Positions 37,272-46,303 of a stretch of DNA of 64,000 nt are shown here, in pieces; positions within the stretch are counted from its first letter, which is position 1, and every line of letters begins with the position of its first letter. The stretch is from positions 68,458-132,457 of the forward strand of contig JAEXAS010000002.1 in the NCBI GenBank assembly GCA_023458095.1, written 5' to 3'. Made by a program: the position numbers and the translations under genes. The stretch is from Actinomycetes bacterium (lineage in GTDB: Bacteria > Actinomycetota > Actinomycetes > Propionibacteriales > Propionibacteriaceae). The notes under the pieces were generated by a model that searched no databases, was not told the origin of the DNA, and was given only the letters and a program-made list of their open reading frames with translations.

Positions 37272-37943
37272 ATGACTACCCACCCCGGAGAGACCACCGT
37301 GATCGAAACCGATCAGACCAAACCCAAGCTACGAGGCTGGCTGCACCTGGGAATGACACCACTGGCCGTCATCGGCGGGGTGCTCCTGGTCGTGCTCGCC
37401 CCTACCGTCCCCACCAAGGTGGGCAGCGCCATCTGGCTGGGTGGGGCACTGCTGCTGTTCGGCACCAGCGCCGCCTATCACCTCGGCAACTGGACGCCAG
37501 CAACCAAGGCCGCGCTGCGACGCTGGGACCACGCCAACATCTTCATCTTCATCGCCGCGACCTATACCCCGATCGCCCTGGCCGTGCTGGACCGATCCTC
37601 GGCGACCCTGTTGCTCAGCGTGATCTGGGGCTTCGCCTTGGTAGCCGTCCTGGTGCGGGTCTTTTGGCAGTCCGCCCCGCGCTGGGTCGACGTGATCGCC
37701 TATCTGGGCATGGGCTGGGCCGGGGTGTGGTGGCTCCCGGCGTTCTGGACCGAGGGAAGCCCTGCCGTGGTCATCCTGATCGTGCTCGGCGGAGTGGCCT
37801 ACAGCATCGGCGCGCTCATCTACGCCCGCAAGCTGCCGAACCCTTCACCGACCTGGTTCGGGTTCCATGAGGTCTTCCACGCCTTCACCTTGCTCGCCGC
37901 GATGATTCACTTCGCAGCGATCTGCGTGGCGATCTTCGCCTGA
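37272..37943 (+). CDS. Hemolysin III / PAQR-family membrane protein
   Basis: 223-residue polytopic protein with seven predicted helices. The family's conserved residues are visible in SAAYHLGNW (Ser and His), the RRWDHANIFIFIAATYTP segment (Asp, His) and the C-terminal HEVFHAFTLLAAMIHF (paired His). These residues bind zinc in PAQR relatives and suggest amide-hydrolase-like chemistry. The ATG at 37272 follows AAGGA. Confidence 0.9.
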   Translation: MTTHPGETTVIETDQTKPKLRGWLHLGMTPLAVIGGVLLVVLAPTVPTKVGSAIWLGGALLLFGTSAAYHLGNWTPATKAALRRWDHANIFIFIAATYTPIALAVLDRSSATLLLSVIWGFALVAVLVRVFWQSAPRWVDVIAYLGMGWAGVWWLPAFWTEGSPAVVILIVLGGVAYSIGALIYARKLPNPSPTWFGFHEVFHAFTLLAAMIHFAAICVAIFA

Positions 37944-38030
37944 CTGGGAAGACCCAGCGTTACCCGGCTTCCCCACCCGGCTGGTCGAGAAGGTCGTGAC
38001 GAGAAGTGGCACTCCCCACCTCGCACCCCG

Positions 38031-38145
38031 TTGGTTGAGGAGGCCGCACCAGCGACCGTCTCGAAACCCGCCTCGCTCTCAAGCACCCCCCACCATCTTG
38101 CCCGGCTGGTTGAGGAGGTCGCACCAGCGACCGTCTCGAAACCCG
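38031..38145. repeat. Dispersed repeat family B, two copies
   Basis: Two near-identical copies of a roughly 41-bp unit (38031-38071 and 38104-38145) with TTGAGGAGG at one end and CGACCGTCTCGAAACCCG at the other, in the gap between two convergent genes. Further copies occur in both orientations at 49.4-49.9 kb. Confidence 0.85.
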
Positions 38146-38151
38146 CCCCAC

Positions 38152-40227
38152 TCAGGAGTGACACTCCCCGCCTGCCGACGGGGCCGGCGCGGTCACCCCT
38201 GCACCACCCACCCGACTCCACAGCGCGGTGCGCAGGGCCTTCACCTCAGAAGCCGGCGCGAAGCACGTCTCTCCTCGGCACACGTAGACCCCCGCTTCGG
38301 AACGAGCCTCGAAGTGATGGGCGAACCCCGTGGTGCCCGCCGCACCGGTGATCACCGCAGTACCCGCCGGCGCCATGCGCCAGGTGGCGCGGCTCAGCTC
38401 GGAAAGGGCTTCCCCATCCTCGGCCACCACCACCGCCACCGCAGGACGCAGCCCGGTACGGGCCTCGTCCGTCACCAGGGCATCACCCAGCGCTGCGCCA
38501 GCGAAGCGTGGCGAGGACTCCATGGTTCCGCGCAGGGTCTGGGCGGCGGCATCGGCGCGGGCGATCATCGCCGAATCGTCGGCCATCAAACCCACCAGTC
38601 GCAGCGCAGCTATCAGCGCAGAGGTGCCCGACGGAGTGGGATCGTCCATGAACCCCCGCGGACGGGCGAACAACGCCTCGGCGTTGATCGAAGCATCGTG
38701 GAAGCCACCATCGTCGGCCGCGAAACGGGTCAGCGCGACCTCGAGCAACTCGATGGCCCGCTCCAACCACACCGACTCCCCCAGCACACCAGCCAACCGG
38801 GCGAAGCCCAGGGCCGTGGCGCCATAGTCGTCGGCGAAGCCCTCGGTGGTGCCCACCTGACCGTCCAGCGAACTGCGATACAGCGTTCCGTCGACCCAGT
38901 GCACGCCCCACAGGTTCTCCGCAGCCCCCCGGGCCAATTCCAACCATTCGGGCTCGCCGAAGATCGTCGCAGCAAAGCACAGGGAATCGATGGCCCAGCC
39001 GTTCCAGGCGGCCACCACCTTGTCGTCGCGCGCCGGAGCGTAGCGGGTGAACCGCTCAGCGAGCAGCGTCGCGCTCACCGCCGCCAAGCGCTCGGGGTCG
39101 GGATTGCCCCGCAACTGCAAGGTCGACAGTCCGTGTTCGAAGGTGCCGACGTTGGTCACATGGAAGACCTCTGTGGCCCAATCGCCGTCCTCGGCACCCA
39201 GGGCGTCGGTCAGCAACTCCGGAGTCCAGCAGTAGTAGATGCCTTCATGCGGCTGGCCTAACGCGTCCAGACTGTCGGCGTCCAGGGAGGAGGCGAACCC
39301 ACCAGCCTCGGTGCGCATTTCGCGGCCCAGCCAGCCCGCAATACCGCGCACCACGCGCTCTCGGTGCCAGCGCACCAGCGGATCATGGTCGGGTGCCCGG
39401 CGCCAGGAGCGGGCGTAGACCCCCAGCAGCAACGCATTGTCGTACAACATCTTCTCGAAATGCGGAACCACCCAGGCCGCATCGACGGTATAGCGGTGGA
39501 AGCCGCCGCCGAGTTGGTCATAGATGCCACCGCGCGCCATCGCCTCCAGGCTGCGCTGAGCCACATCCAAAGAGCCTGGCTCGCCCTTGACGAGCAGGGC
39601 GTCCAACACCTGGGCGGCCGGAAACTTCGGTGCACCACCGAATCCGGCATGGATGGGGTCGAACTGCGCCGCGAGTTGCTGCTGGACCTCCCACACCGTC
39701 GGACGTTCCTGAGCCGGGGCCGCCGGCTCGAAGACCTCAGCCAGGGCCGCGGTGATGGCGCCGGCACTGGCGTCGGCCTCGTCTCGGCGTTCTCGCCACG
39801 CATCGTTGATGGCGGTGAGCACGTCAGAGAAGGAGGGCTGCTGGGCGGTGGCCTCCGGCGGAAAGTAGGTGCCGGCGAAGAAGGGCCGACCATCCGGAGT
39901 GCAGAAGACCGTCATCGGCCATCCACCCGATCCGGTGAGCGCCTGGGTCGCCGCCATGAAGACCGCGTCCACATCAGGACGCTCTTCACGGTCGACTTTG
40001 ATCGCCACGAAGTTGGGGTTGACCAGCGCCGCGATCGCCGGATCGGAGAAGGACTCCTCGGCCATCACATGACACCAGTGACAGGAGGCGTAGCCCACCG
40101 ACACCAGAATCGGACGGTCGGTCCGCTGCGCTTCAGCGAGAGCCTCCGGGCCCCACTGCCACCAATCGATGGGATTGTCGGCATGCAACCGTAGGTACGG
40201 TGAGGTCGCGTCATGGAGTCGATTCAC
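38152..40227 (-). CDS. Thioredoxin-like DUF255 protein (YyaL/SSP411 family)
   Basis: 691 residues. The N-terminal thioredoxin-like domain begins NRLHDATSPYLRLHADNPIDWWQW and carries SCHWCHVMAEESF with a CxxC pair; the rest is an alpha/alpha toroid resembling glycan epimerases (GGIYDQLGGGFHRYTVD, VPHFEKMLYDN). Function is unproven in bacteria. The GTG at 40227 starts the conserved block; it has no obvious Shine-Dalgarno. It follows the flavodoxin gene after 41 bp. Confidence 0.9.
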   Translation of the reverse strand: MNRLHDATSPYLRLHADNPIDWWQWGPEALAEAQRTDRPILVSVGYASCHWCHVMAEESFSDPAIAALVNPNFVAIKVDREERPDVDAVFMAATQALTGSGGWPMTVFCTPDGRPFFAGTYFPPEATAQQPSFSDVLTAINDAWRERRDEADASAGAITAALAEVFEPAAPAQERPTVWEVQQQLAAQFDPIHAGFGGAPKFPAAQVLDALLVKGEPGSLDVAQRSLEAMARGGIYDQLGGGFHRYTVDAAWVVPHFEKMLYDNALLLGVYARSWRRAPDHDPLVRWHRERVVRGIAGWLGREMRTEAGGFASSLDADSLDALGQPHEGIYYCWTPELLTDALGAEDGDWATEVFHVTNVGTFEHGLSTLQLRGNPDPERLAAVSATLLAERFTRYAPARDDKVVAAWNGWAIDSLCFAATIFGEPEWLELARGAAENLWGVHWVDGTLYRSSLDGQVGTTEGFADDYGATALGFARLAGVLGESVWLERAIELLEVALTRFAADDGGFHDASINAEALFARPRGFMDDPTPSGTSALIAALRLVGLMADDSAMIARADAAAQTLRGTMESSPRFAGAALGDALVTDEARTGLRPAVAVVVAEDGEALSELSRATWRMAPAGTAVITGAAGTTGFAHHFEARSEAGVYVCRGETCFAPASEVKALRTALWSRVGGAGVTAPAPSAGGECHS

Positions 40228-40268
40228 GGCGGTCAGCTTAAGCGAAGCCGACCCGCCGCGCGCAGTGC

Positions 40269-40787
40269 CTACTGATCGGCCGCCATCGCGGCCAGGGCCA
40301 ACTGCCGCAGTTCTGCCCCCCATGCCTGGGCGCGCTCAAGCTCACCGCTGCGCAGCGGACCGTACTTGCCGTCCACGATGAAGCCTTGCGGGGAGGCGAT
40401 GAGCCGAAGCCCACGGGCCTGGAGCGACTTGGCGATGGCTGGGGCGCCACTGCCGAAAGGCCCGCGCACCTGGGTGTCGAAGGCAGCACACAGGCCGGCG
40501 GCGCGATTCACCCCGTCCAACCAGGTTCGCATCGAGGGATGCGACAGGTCGGCCTCCGGGGCGCCGAGTTGAGGCTTTGTAGCGATTCCTTCACGAACGG
40601 TGTCACTGGAGAGATGAAAAGCGAACACCGGCCCACCGGCCACGACGAGGTCCACAGTGGCCAGATCCTCCGGCTCAATATCGGCAGTCGAGACCGCCAC
40701 CGCATCGTCACCGATTCCGGCCGCAATGGCCTGAGCCACCTGCGCGGTGTTGCCAAACACCGACTCGTACACCACAACTGCCTTCAT
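40269..40787 (-). CDS. Flavodoxin-domain protein
   Basis: 172 residues. The N-terminal MKAVVVYESVFGNTAQVAQAIA is the FMN-phosphate loop (S/T-x-x-GNT) and LVVAGGPVFAFH is the second flavin loop, so it probably binds FMN as an electron carrier or oxidoreductase. The ATG at 40787 overlaps the mca stop (ATGA), so it is co-translated with mca and may serve thiol or redox metabolism. Confidence 0.87.
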   Translation of the reverse strand: MKAVVVYESVFGNTAQVAQAIAAGIGDDAVAVSTADIEPEDLATVDLVVAGGPVFAFHLSSDTVREGIATKPQLGAPEADLSHPSMRTWLDGVNRAAGLCAAFDTQVRGPFGSGAPAIAKSLQARGLRLIASPQGFIVDGKYGPLRSGELERAQAWGAELRQLALAAMAADQ

Positions 40788-41716
40788 GTCGTCTCCTTGG
40801 GGTTGGGGAAACTTCGATAGCTCCAGTCTCGGGGCAAAGCGTTCGCCGCGGTAGGAACCCCGGCGAACAAGTCGTGTTCGGGCAGGGATACCGGAACCCG
40901 GGAAAGCACCAACTGGTAGTCCTCGGTGGGGTGAGCCGATTGCTGGATCTGCAGCGGCACCGCGAACCAGCGTCCTTCAGGATCGATCTGGGTGGCGTGA
41001 GCCTTCAGCGCGTCATTGCGCACCCCGAAGAACTGCGCGCACGGGATTCGCGTGGTGATGCGCGCCCGTTCTTGCTCGGTTTCGGTCCAGCCTTGAAGCC
41101 AGTCGGTGTACGGGCTGTCCAGCCCCGCCTCATGCATGGCGCGATCCAGATTGGCGAACCGTCCCCGGTGCAACGTGATGTCGTAATACACCTTGGCGAC
41201 GCGCCAGGGTTCGCCGTACTCGGGCCAGGCGTTCGCATCGGCTGCGGCCTCCACCGCAGCCAGGGTCAGCTTGTGCGCCATGATGTGGTCGGGGTGGGGG
41301 TAGCCGCCATTCTCGTCGTAGGTGGTGACCACCTGCGGACGAAACTCGCGCAGCACCTTCACCAGCCGGCCGGCGGCGACCTGGACGTCTTGGGCGGCGA
41401 AGGAGTCAGCGTCGATCTCAGGCCCCATGCCGGAATCGTGATAACCCAGCCACACCTGCGTGATGTCGAGGATTCGGGCAGCTTCTGCCATTTCCGCCCG
41501 ACGCAGTTCCGGTAGCCGTCGCAGATTCTCGGGGGTGTCCATCTTGGGATTGAGAATGTCGCCGCGTTCACCACCGGTGCAGGTGGCCACCCAGACCTCG
41601 ACGCCCTGGCTGCGATACCAGGCCGTGGTAGCTGCACCCTTACTCGACTCATCGTCGGGATGAGCATGGACGTGTAGCAGGCGGCGTCCGGTGGTCGTGG
41701 TAGCCATAGTCTTCAT
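40784..41716 (-). CDS. mca: Mycothiol S-conjugate amidase
   Basis: 310-residue zinc amidase of the LmbE/PIG-L family that cleaves mycothiol conjugates so that toxins leave as mercapturic acids. Zinc ligands are in LHVHAHPDDES and YPHPDHIMAH, and VATCTGGERGDILNP is typical. The length and the YDITLHRGRF segment favour Mca over the shorter-acting paralogue MshB, although the two are close. The start is uncertain: ATG at 41716 (MKTMATTT) or at 41707. Divergent from greA. Confidence 0.88.
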   Translation of the reverse strand: MKTMATTTTGRRLLHVHAHPDDESSKGAATTAWYRSQGVEVWVATCTGGERGDILNPKMDTPENLRRLPELRRAEMAEAARILDITQVWLGYHDSGMGPEIDADSFAAQDVQVAAGRLVKVLREFRPQVVTTYDENGGYPHPDHIMAHKLTLAAVEAAADANAWPEYGEPWRVAKVYYDITLHRGRFANLDRAMHEAGLDSPYTDWLQGWTETEQERARITTRIPCAQFFGVRNDALKAHATQIDPEGRWFAVPLQIQQSAHPTEDYQLVLSRVPVSLPEHDLFAGVPTAANALPRDWSYRSFPNPKETT

Positions 41717-41797
41717 TGTGCTCAACCATTGCTGCTCTGGTGGGATTCCCGGGTGAGCAGGGTGAGGCTCGATTTCGGGGATACCGGACTTGCTCGG

Positions 41798-41803
41798 TAA
41801 ATT
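41798..41803 (+). promoter_or_regulatory. -10 element for greA, probably leaderless
   Basis: TAAATT lies 8 nt before the greA ATG and no Shine-Dalgarno intervenes, so the transcript would start at or just before the start codon. Confidence 0.4.
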
Positions 41804-41811
41804 GTCCGATT

Positions 41812-42312
41812 ATGACCGATTCCACCACCTGGCTCACGCAGGACGCCTACGACCGCCTGACCGAGGAACTCGCCTACCTCAAGGGCGAGGGACGCCGCGC
41901 TGTGGCTGCCAAAATCGCCACGGCCCGCGAAGAGGGTGACCTGAGTGAGAACGCCGGCTACCACGCCGCCCGGGAGGAGCAGGGCCACCAAGAGGCCCGC
42001 ATCCGGGTGCTCGCTGCCATGTTGGAGAGTGCCCAGGTCGGTGTCGCCCCGGGCGGAAGTGACGAGGCCATCCCCGGTTGCACCGTCACCATCTACTACG
42101 ACGACGATCCCGATGACACCGACACCTTCATGATCGGCTCGCGGGAAATGCTGGCCATCGACGACTCGATCGAGATGGAGATCTTCAGCCCGCAATCACC
42201 GCTGGGACAGGCCGTCCTGGGTCACAAGGTCGGCGAGACGGTGAGTTACACCGCCCCCACCGGAAGCCAGATTCAGGTCACTCTGGTCGAGGTGAGCGCG
42301 CCGGCTTTGTGA
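41812..42312 (+). CDS. greA: Transcription elongation factor GreA
   Basis: 166 residues. The N-terminal coiled coil (LTQDAYDRLTEELAYLKGEGR...) carries the acidic tip REEGDLSENAGYHAARE that reaches the RNA polymerase active site to promote transcript cleavage. The C-terminal FKBP-like domain ends in LGQAVLGHKVGETVSYTAPTG. The ATG at 41812 matches the family start. Adjacent and divergent from mca, an arrangement seen in other actinobacteria. Confidence 0.94.
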   Translation: MTDSTTWLTQDAYDRLTEELAYLKGEGRRAVAAKIATAREEGDLSENAGYHAAREEQGHQEARIRVLAAMLESAQVGVAPGGSDEAIPGCTVTIYYDDDPDDTDTFMIGSREMLAIDDSIEMEIFSPQSPLGQAVLGHKVGETVSYTAPTGSQIQVTLVEVSAPAL

Positions 42313-42347
42313 GCGCGGCCGTCCGAATAGGCGCCGTGAACCATGCC

Positions 42348-42728
42348 TCAGTCGAGACCGGCCAACAAGGTTGCTGCCTCGGCGGGCGTCAGCGCCCCTG
42401 AGGCGACCTCGCTGAGCACCTGTTCGCGGGTCATCGCCGCCGGTGCGGTTTCACCGTTGAGCCCCAGTTTGGTGAGCAGTTCGGTGAACCGGGCTCGGGC
42501 GGTCGGGTAGGACACCCCCAGATGCTTCTCGATCTCGCGCAGGTTGCCGCGCGAGGCGAGAAAGATGCGCAACACCTCGGTCTCGCGCTCGTCGAGACCA
42601 CAGAAATCACAGTGGGCGAACTCGCCGACCAACTCGGTTCCGCAGCCGCGACAGCCCACCCGGGTGGTGATCAGGTCACCGCCGCACACCGGACAATCCG
42701 AGGGCGCCCGATACTGGGGTTGGGTCAT
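42348..42728 (-). CDS. DUF2089 family zinc-ribbon/HTH protein
   Basis: 126 residues. Two CxxC knuckles (CPVCGG, CRGCG) and a further CDFC form a zinc ribbon. A helix-turn-helix follows (REIEKHLGVSYPTARARFTELLTKLG), then a short C-terminal helix repeat (ASGALTPAEAATLLAGL) similar to the N-terminus of the next protein upstream. Likely DNA-binding. Its start overlaps the stop of the preceding gene (ATGA), so the two probably work together. Confidence 0.82.
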   Translation of the reverse strand: MTQPQYRAPSDCPVCGGDLITTRVGCRGCGTELVGEFAHCDFCGLDERETEVLRIFLASRGNLREIEKHLGVSYPTARARFTELLTKLGLNGETAPAAMTREQVLSEVASGALTPAEAATLLAGLD

Positions 42729-43606
42729 GACCGGGCGTCTTCGGCGATGACAACATTGGCCCAGCCCATCACCGCGGCCACATCGAGGCGGGCGGAGCCG
42801 TTGCCCAGGACCAGTTCGTCTTGGGCCGAGGCGATACCGCCGAAGGTGACCTTGCCCAGTTGCGCCTCCCCCTGCACCGTCACATTGGACGCACCGTCGA
42901 GCTCGATGGTGAGCTGGCCGGATTCGACCCGAACCCGGGACCGGCCCGACGTGATCTTGCCTGCCAGGGTCGCCGAACCGGCCTGTACCAAAGCGTCGCT
43001 GATCTCGCTGAGACCGCTCAGTTCTGCAGCACCGGCGGTGAGCCGCACCTTGCCCAGGAAGGGCACGCCGGTGCAGACCAGTTGACCGGCGGTGACCTCG
43101 ACGTCCAAGGCGATCGCCGGGTTCACCCGCAGGCTGAGCTCTTTGCCCAGGCCCAGCGCCCGAATGTCATCGAAGTTGCGCGGCGGGCGAAGAATGGAGA
43201 ACCCGTCGAAGCTCGGGCCGAACTCGCCGTCGCTGGAGACTTCCAGGACCGATCCGTTGCGCCGCAGCACGTGAGGCCCTTCCGCCGAGGCGGTGGCCAC
43301 CGCCGGGTCACCGATGATGCGCACTCGGCGTCCGACCGCACGCACGGCGATGCGATCCACACCCTTGGTACCTGCCGGACGGCGGCGGGCGCTGGCGGCC
43401 GCGTCGGGTTCGAACACATCACGGGCGTGGGGAGAGTAGTCGGTGCGGCCCGCATCGGATTCGTCGCCGAGTTCTTCGTTGGTGGGTTCGACCGGAGTGG
43501 TTTCGGCTTGGTTCTTCAGCGCATCGATGCGTCTGGCGGCTTCGGCGGCGTCAATGCGTCCGGCAGCGAGATCTTCAAGGATGGGGCCAAGATCAGGGTT
43601 GCTCAT
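42725..43606 (-). CDS. DUF4097-like beta-repeat protein
   Basis: 293 residues. A short helical N-terminus (LEDLAAGRIDAAEAARRIDAL), an acidic linker of about 60 residues, then repeated beta strands rich in small residues (LDVEVTAGQLVCTG, VRLTAGAAELSG, TLAGKITSGRSRVRVESGQLTIEL). This looks like the adhesin-type beta solenoid of DUF4097 or bactofilin-like proteins. No signal peptide or membrane helix. Coupled to the DUF2089 regulator, which it may partner. Function unknown. Confidence 0.7.
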   Translation of the reverse strand: MSNPDLGPILEDLAAGRIDAAEAARRIDALKNQAETTPVEPTNEELGDESDAGRTDYSPHARDVFEPDAAASARRRPAGTKGVDRIAVRAVGRRVRIIGDPAVATASAEGPHVLRRNGSVLEVSSDGEFGPSFDGFSILRPPRNFDDIRALGLGKELSLRVNPAIALDVEVTAGQLVCTGVPFLGKVRLTAGAAELSGLSEISDALVQAGSATLAGKITSGRSRVRVESGQLTIELDGASNVTVQGEAQLGKVTFGGIASAQDELVLGNGSARLDVAAVMGWANVVIAEDARS

Positions 43607-43642
43607 GCCTCCATGATAAGCCGAACTTCACAGAAGTGAAGG

Positions 43643-44758
43643 TCAGGCTTTCGATTCTGGTAAATCTGCCCGAAGTGGTTCCGCAAACCGGTCAGGGTCC
43701 AGCCCCCGAATGAAGGCCGCGAAGAAGGCCAGGACGGGCACCACCAGCAGCGCTCCCACGATGCCGGCCAGCGTCGCCCCGATGACCAGGCCGAGGAGCA
43801 CCACCAGCGGATGCAGCGAGACCGCCCGCCCCAGCAGGATCGGCTGCAGGAAATGGCCCTCGGCCTCCATCACCACGATCGTGATGCCCAACATGATCAA
43901 TGCCGTGACCGGACCGTGGGTGACCAAGGCCAAGGCGACCGCGACGGTTCCGGCGAGCACCGCGCCCACGACCGGCACGAAGGCCGCCACAAAGGTCAGG
44001 GCGAACAGCGCACCGGCCATGGGCAGTTGCAGCACCAATGCCCCCACCGTGATGCCGGCTGCATCGACCAGTGCCACCAACACCTGGGCCCGCATGTAGG
44101 CCACCACGGATTCCCAGCCGCGCACCGCGGCTCGATCGGTCGCGCGCTGATAGTGCCGCGGTACCAACCGCAGCACCGCATTCCACAGCTGCTCACCGGA
44201 GGCCAGGAAGAAGAAGGTTGCGATCAAGGCGATGGCCATACCCGCAAAGAAGTGGCCCACGCCGACGCCAGCCTTCGCGGCCAGGGAGGCCAATTCTGCC
44301 ATCGAGCTGTTCACCCAGTCCGACAGTTGAGTCAGGTAGGCGTTCAGCTCGGTCTGGCTGATCTGCAGCGGACCGGTGGCCAACCAACTCAGGAAGGTGG
44401 TCACTCCTGCGGCGGCCTGGGTGAACAGTTCCGGCCACTGCCGCACCACCGTGGTTCCCACCAGTGCAAACACCGCCACGATCGCCAGCACCATCGCGGC
44501 CAACGCAGCGGCGGCGGCCAGTGCTGGGGGCCAATTCCACCGGCGCAGCCGCGAGTTCAGCGGCGCCAGCAAGGCGGTGAGCAGCATCGCCACTGCCACC
44601 GGGACGCTGACCGCCGAGAAGTAGCTGAGCAGCCACCACAGCCCGGCAAGCACCGCCGCGACGATGAGCGCTCGCCACCCCCAGTCCGAGGCGGTGATCA
44701 GGCCCTGGGGCACTCGCGAGCGGTCGGACGTGGAGACCCGAGGACGGGGAATGAGCAT
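43643..44758 (-). CDS. AI-2E family transporter-like membrane protein
   Basis: 371 residues with about eight predicted helices in the pattern of the PerM/AI-2E exporter family: paired N-terminal helices (WWLLSYFSAVSVPVAVAML), a periplasmic stretch, and the conserved C-terminal FVPVVGAVLAGTVAVALAL and EGHFLQPILLGRAVSLHP segments. Substrate is not established for most members. Start at 44758 (MLIPRPRVST); an in-frame ATG at 44782 is less likely. Confidence 0.88.
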   Translation of the reverse strand: MLIPRPRVSTSDRSRVPQGLITASDWGWRALIVAAVLAGLWWLLSYFSAVSVPVAVAMLLTALLAPLNSRLRRWNWPPALAAAAALAAMVLAIVAVFALVGTTVVRQWPELFTQAAAGVTTFLSWLATGPLQISQTELNAYLTQLSDWVNSSMAELASLAAKAGVGVGHFFAGMAIALIATFFFLASGEQLWNAVLRLVPRHYQRATDRAAVRGWESVVAYMRAQVLVALVDAAGITVGALVLQLPMAGALFALTFVAAFVPVVGAVLAGTVAVALALVTHGPVTALIMLGITIVVMEAEGHFLQPILLGRAVSLHPLVVLLGLVIGATLAGIVGALLVVPVLAFFAAFIRGLDPDRFAEPLRADLPESKA

Positions 44759-44835
44759 GCGCAAACTGTAGCGAGGCGGCAAAGGTGACCTGGCGTCCGA
44801 ATGGATGCGGCCGTGCAGCCACTAGGCTGCCTCAG

Positions 44836-45510
44836 GTGAGGAAGCCACTTGCAGAATTAGTCGCCCCTGACTGGGCTGAAGCCCTCGCGCCGGTTGCCGA
44901 TCGCATCGCCCAAATGGGCGACTTCCTGCGCGATGAACTCGCTGCGGGCCGCGGCTATCTGCCCGCTGGTGACAAGGTGCTTCGGGCGTTCAGCCGCCCC
45001 CTGTCGCAGGTGCGGGTGCTGATCATCGGCCAAGACCCCTACCCCACTCCCGGCCATGCCGTCGGGTTGTCCTTCTCGGTGGCACCAGAGGTGCGTCCGC
45101 TGCCGCGCAGCCTGGCGAATATCTACGCCGAACTCGAAACAGACTTGGGGATCGCCCCGGCCGCCACCGGCGATCTGACCCCGTGGTTCGAGCAGGGAGT
45201 GATGCTACTCAACAGGGTGCTGACGGTGCGTCCGGGGGCACCGCGTTCCCATCAGGGCAAGGGCTGGGAAGCCGTCACCGACTGTGCGGTGGACGCGCTG
45301 GCGGCGCGCGGCGGGCCGCTGGTGGCGATCCTGTGGGGCCGTGACGCCCAGGCCGTGGCACCCCGACTGGAAGGCATTGCGCAGATCCTCTCGCCGCATC
45401 CTTCGCCCATGGCTGCCCGCTACGGCTTCTTCGGATCACGCCCCTTCAGCCGAGCGAATGCCGCCCTGGTCTCGCAAGGAGCTGCGGAGATCGACTGGCG
45501 CCTGCAGTGA
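44836..45510 (+). CDS. ung: Uracil-DNA glycosylase (family 1)
   Basis: Removes uracil from DNA. 224 residues with the water-activating loop GQDPYPTPGHAVGLSF (Asp conserved; the usual PYH is PYP), LLNRVLTVRPGAPRSHQGKGWE and the minor-groove loop HPSPMAA, all of family 1. The GTG at 44836 matches the family N-terminus (RKPLAELV); no strong ribosome binding site, and a -10-like TAGGCT lies 7 nt upstream, so it may be leaderless. Confidence 0.93.
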   Translation: MRKPLAELVAPDWAEALAPVADRIAQMGDFLRDELAAGRGYLPAGDKVLRAFSRPLSQVRVLIIGQDPYPTPGHAVGLSFSVAPEVRPLPRSLANIYAELETDLGIAPAATGDLTPWFEQGVMLLNRVLTVRPGAPRSHQGKGWEAVTDCAVDALAARGGPLVAILWGRDAQAVAPRLEGIAQILSPHPSPMAARYGFFGSRPFSRANAALVSQGAAEIDWRLQ

Positions 45511-45652
45511 GGTTCGCGGCGGACGCAGCGGCCCAGCCGGAATGACGGCCCAGACGTGCTGCCCGGCATGGGGTTGGTACTGCGCGGGTTTGTTGTGCTT
45601 CAGCACTGTCGCGCTCGTGGAATGTGGACGGCTCCCGTGGCGTTCCACAAAT

Positions 45653-46285
45653 ATGTTCGGAATCACCAGGTCAACGATGATCACTGCAGAGCAGGCCTTG
45701 CCGGGCCGCTCGCGTCCCATCCTCACGCCCGACAGCACCTTCCATGAGGTGCTCGGGACGCGCATTGATGCCGTCCCTGATGGCGCCAAGGTCGCCTATT
45801 TCGCGATGGGCTGTTTCTGGGGGGCTGAGAAGCTGTTCTGGCAGTTGCCCGGCGTGATCACCACCGCCGTGGGCTATGCCGGGGGTTTCACCGAAAACCC
45901 CACCTATGAGGAGACCTGCACCGGACACACCGGCCACGCCGAAACCGTCAAGGTGGTCTTCGACCCGACCATGATCGCCTACTCCGAACTCCTGACGGTG
46001 TTCTGGGAGAACCACGATCCCACCCAAGGCATGCGGCAGGGCAACGACCACGGCAGCCAATACCGTTCGGCGATCTACACCACCAGCACTGAACAACACG
46101 CGCTCGCGCAAGCCTCCTTGACCGACTACGCGTCTCGCCTCGGCGAGGCCGGCTACGGATCCATCACCACCGAGATCACCGAGGCCGGCCCGTTCTACTA
46201 TGCCGAGCGGCACCACCAGCAGTATCTGGACAAGAACCCCGGTGGCTACTGCCCGATCCACGCCACCGGCGTGAAGTGCGGCTGA
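45653..46285 (+). CDS. msrA: Peptide-methionine (S)-S-oxide reductase
   Basis: Repairs oxidised methionine. 210 residues with the catalytic Cys in YFAMGCFWGAEKLFWQLPG and family segments VGYAGGFTENPTYEE, TGHTGHAETVKVVFDP and NDHGSQYRSAIY. The C-terminal YCPIHATGVKCG supplies the resolving cysteine. The start at 45653 (MFGITRST) fits the family N-terminus; an ATG at 45677 has a slightly better site. Its last 70-80 bp are duplicated at 48036-48119. Confidence 0.93.
   Translation: MFGITRSTMITAEQALPGRSRPILTPDSTFHEVLGTRIDAVPDGAKVAYFAMGCFWGAEKLFWQLPGVITTAVGYAGGFTENPTYEETCTGHTGHAETVKVVFDPTMIAYSELLTVFWENHDPTQGMRQGNDHGSQYRSAIYTTSTEQHALAQASLTDYASRLGEAGYGSITTEITEAGPFYYAERHHQQYLDKNPGGYCPIHATGVKCG
46202..46285 (+). 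repeat. Left copy of the msrA 3'-end duplication
   Basis: The final 84 bp of msrA. Positions 46212-46281 are identical over 70 bp to 48046-48115; flanking bases add homology with three mismatches, and both copies end in an in-frame stop. Candidate left attachment site of the island. Confidence 0.9.
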
Positions 46286-46303
46286 GGGCCCCCGTCTGGA
46301 GGA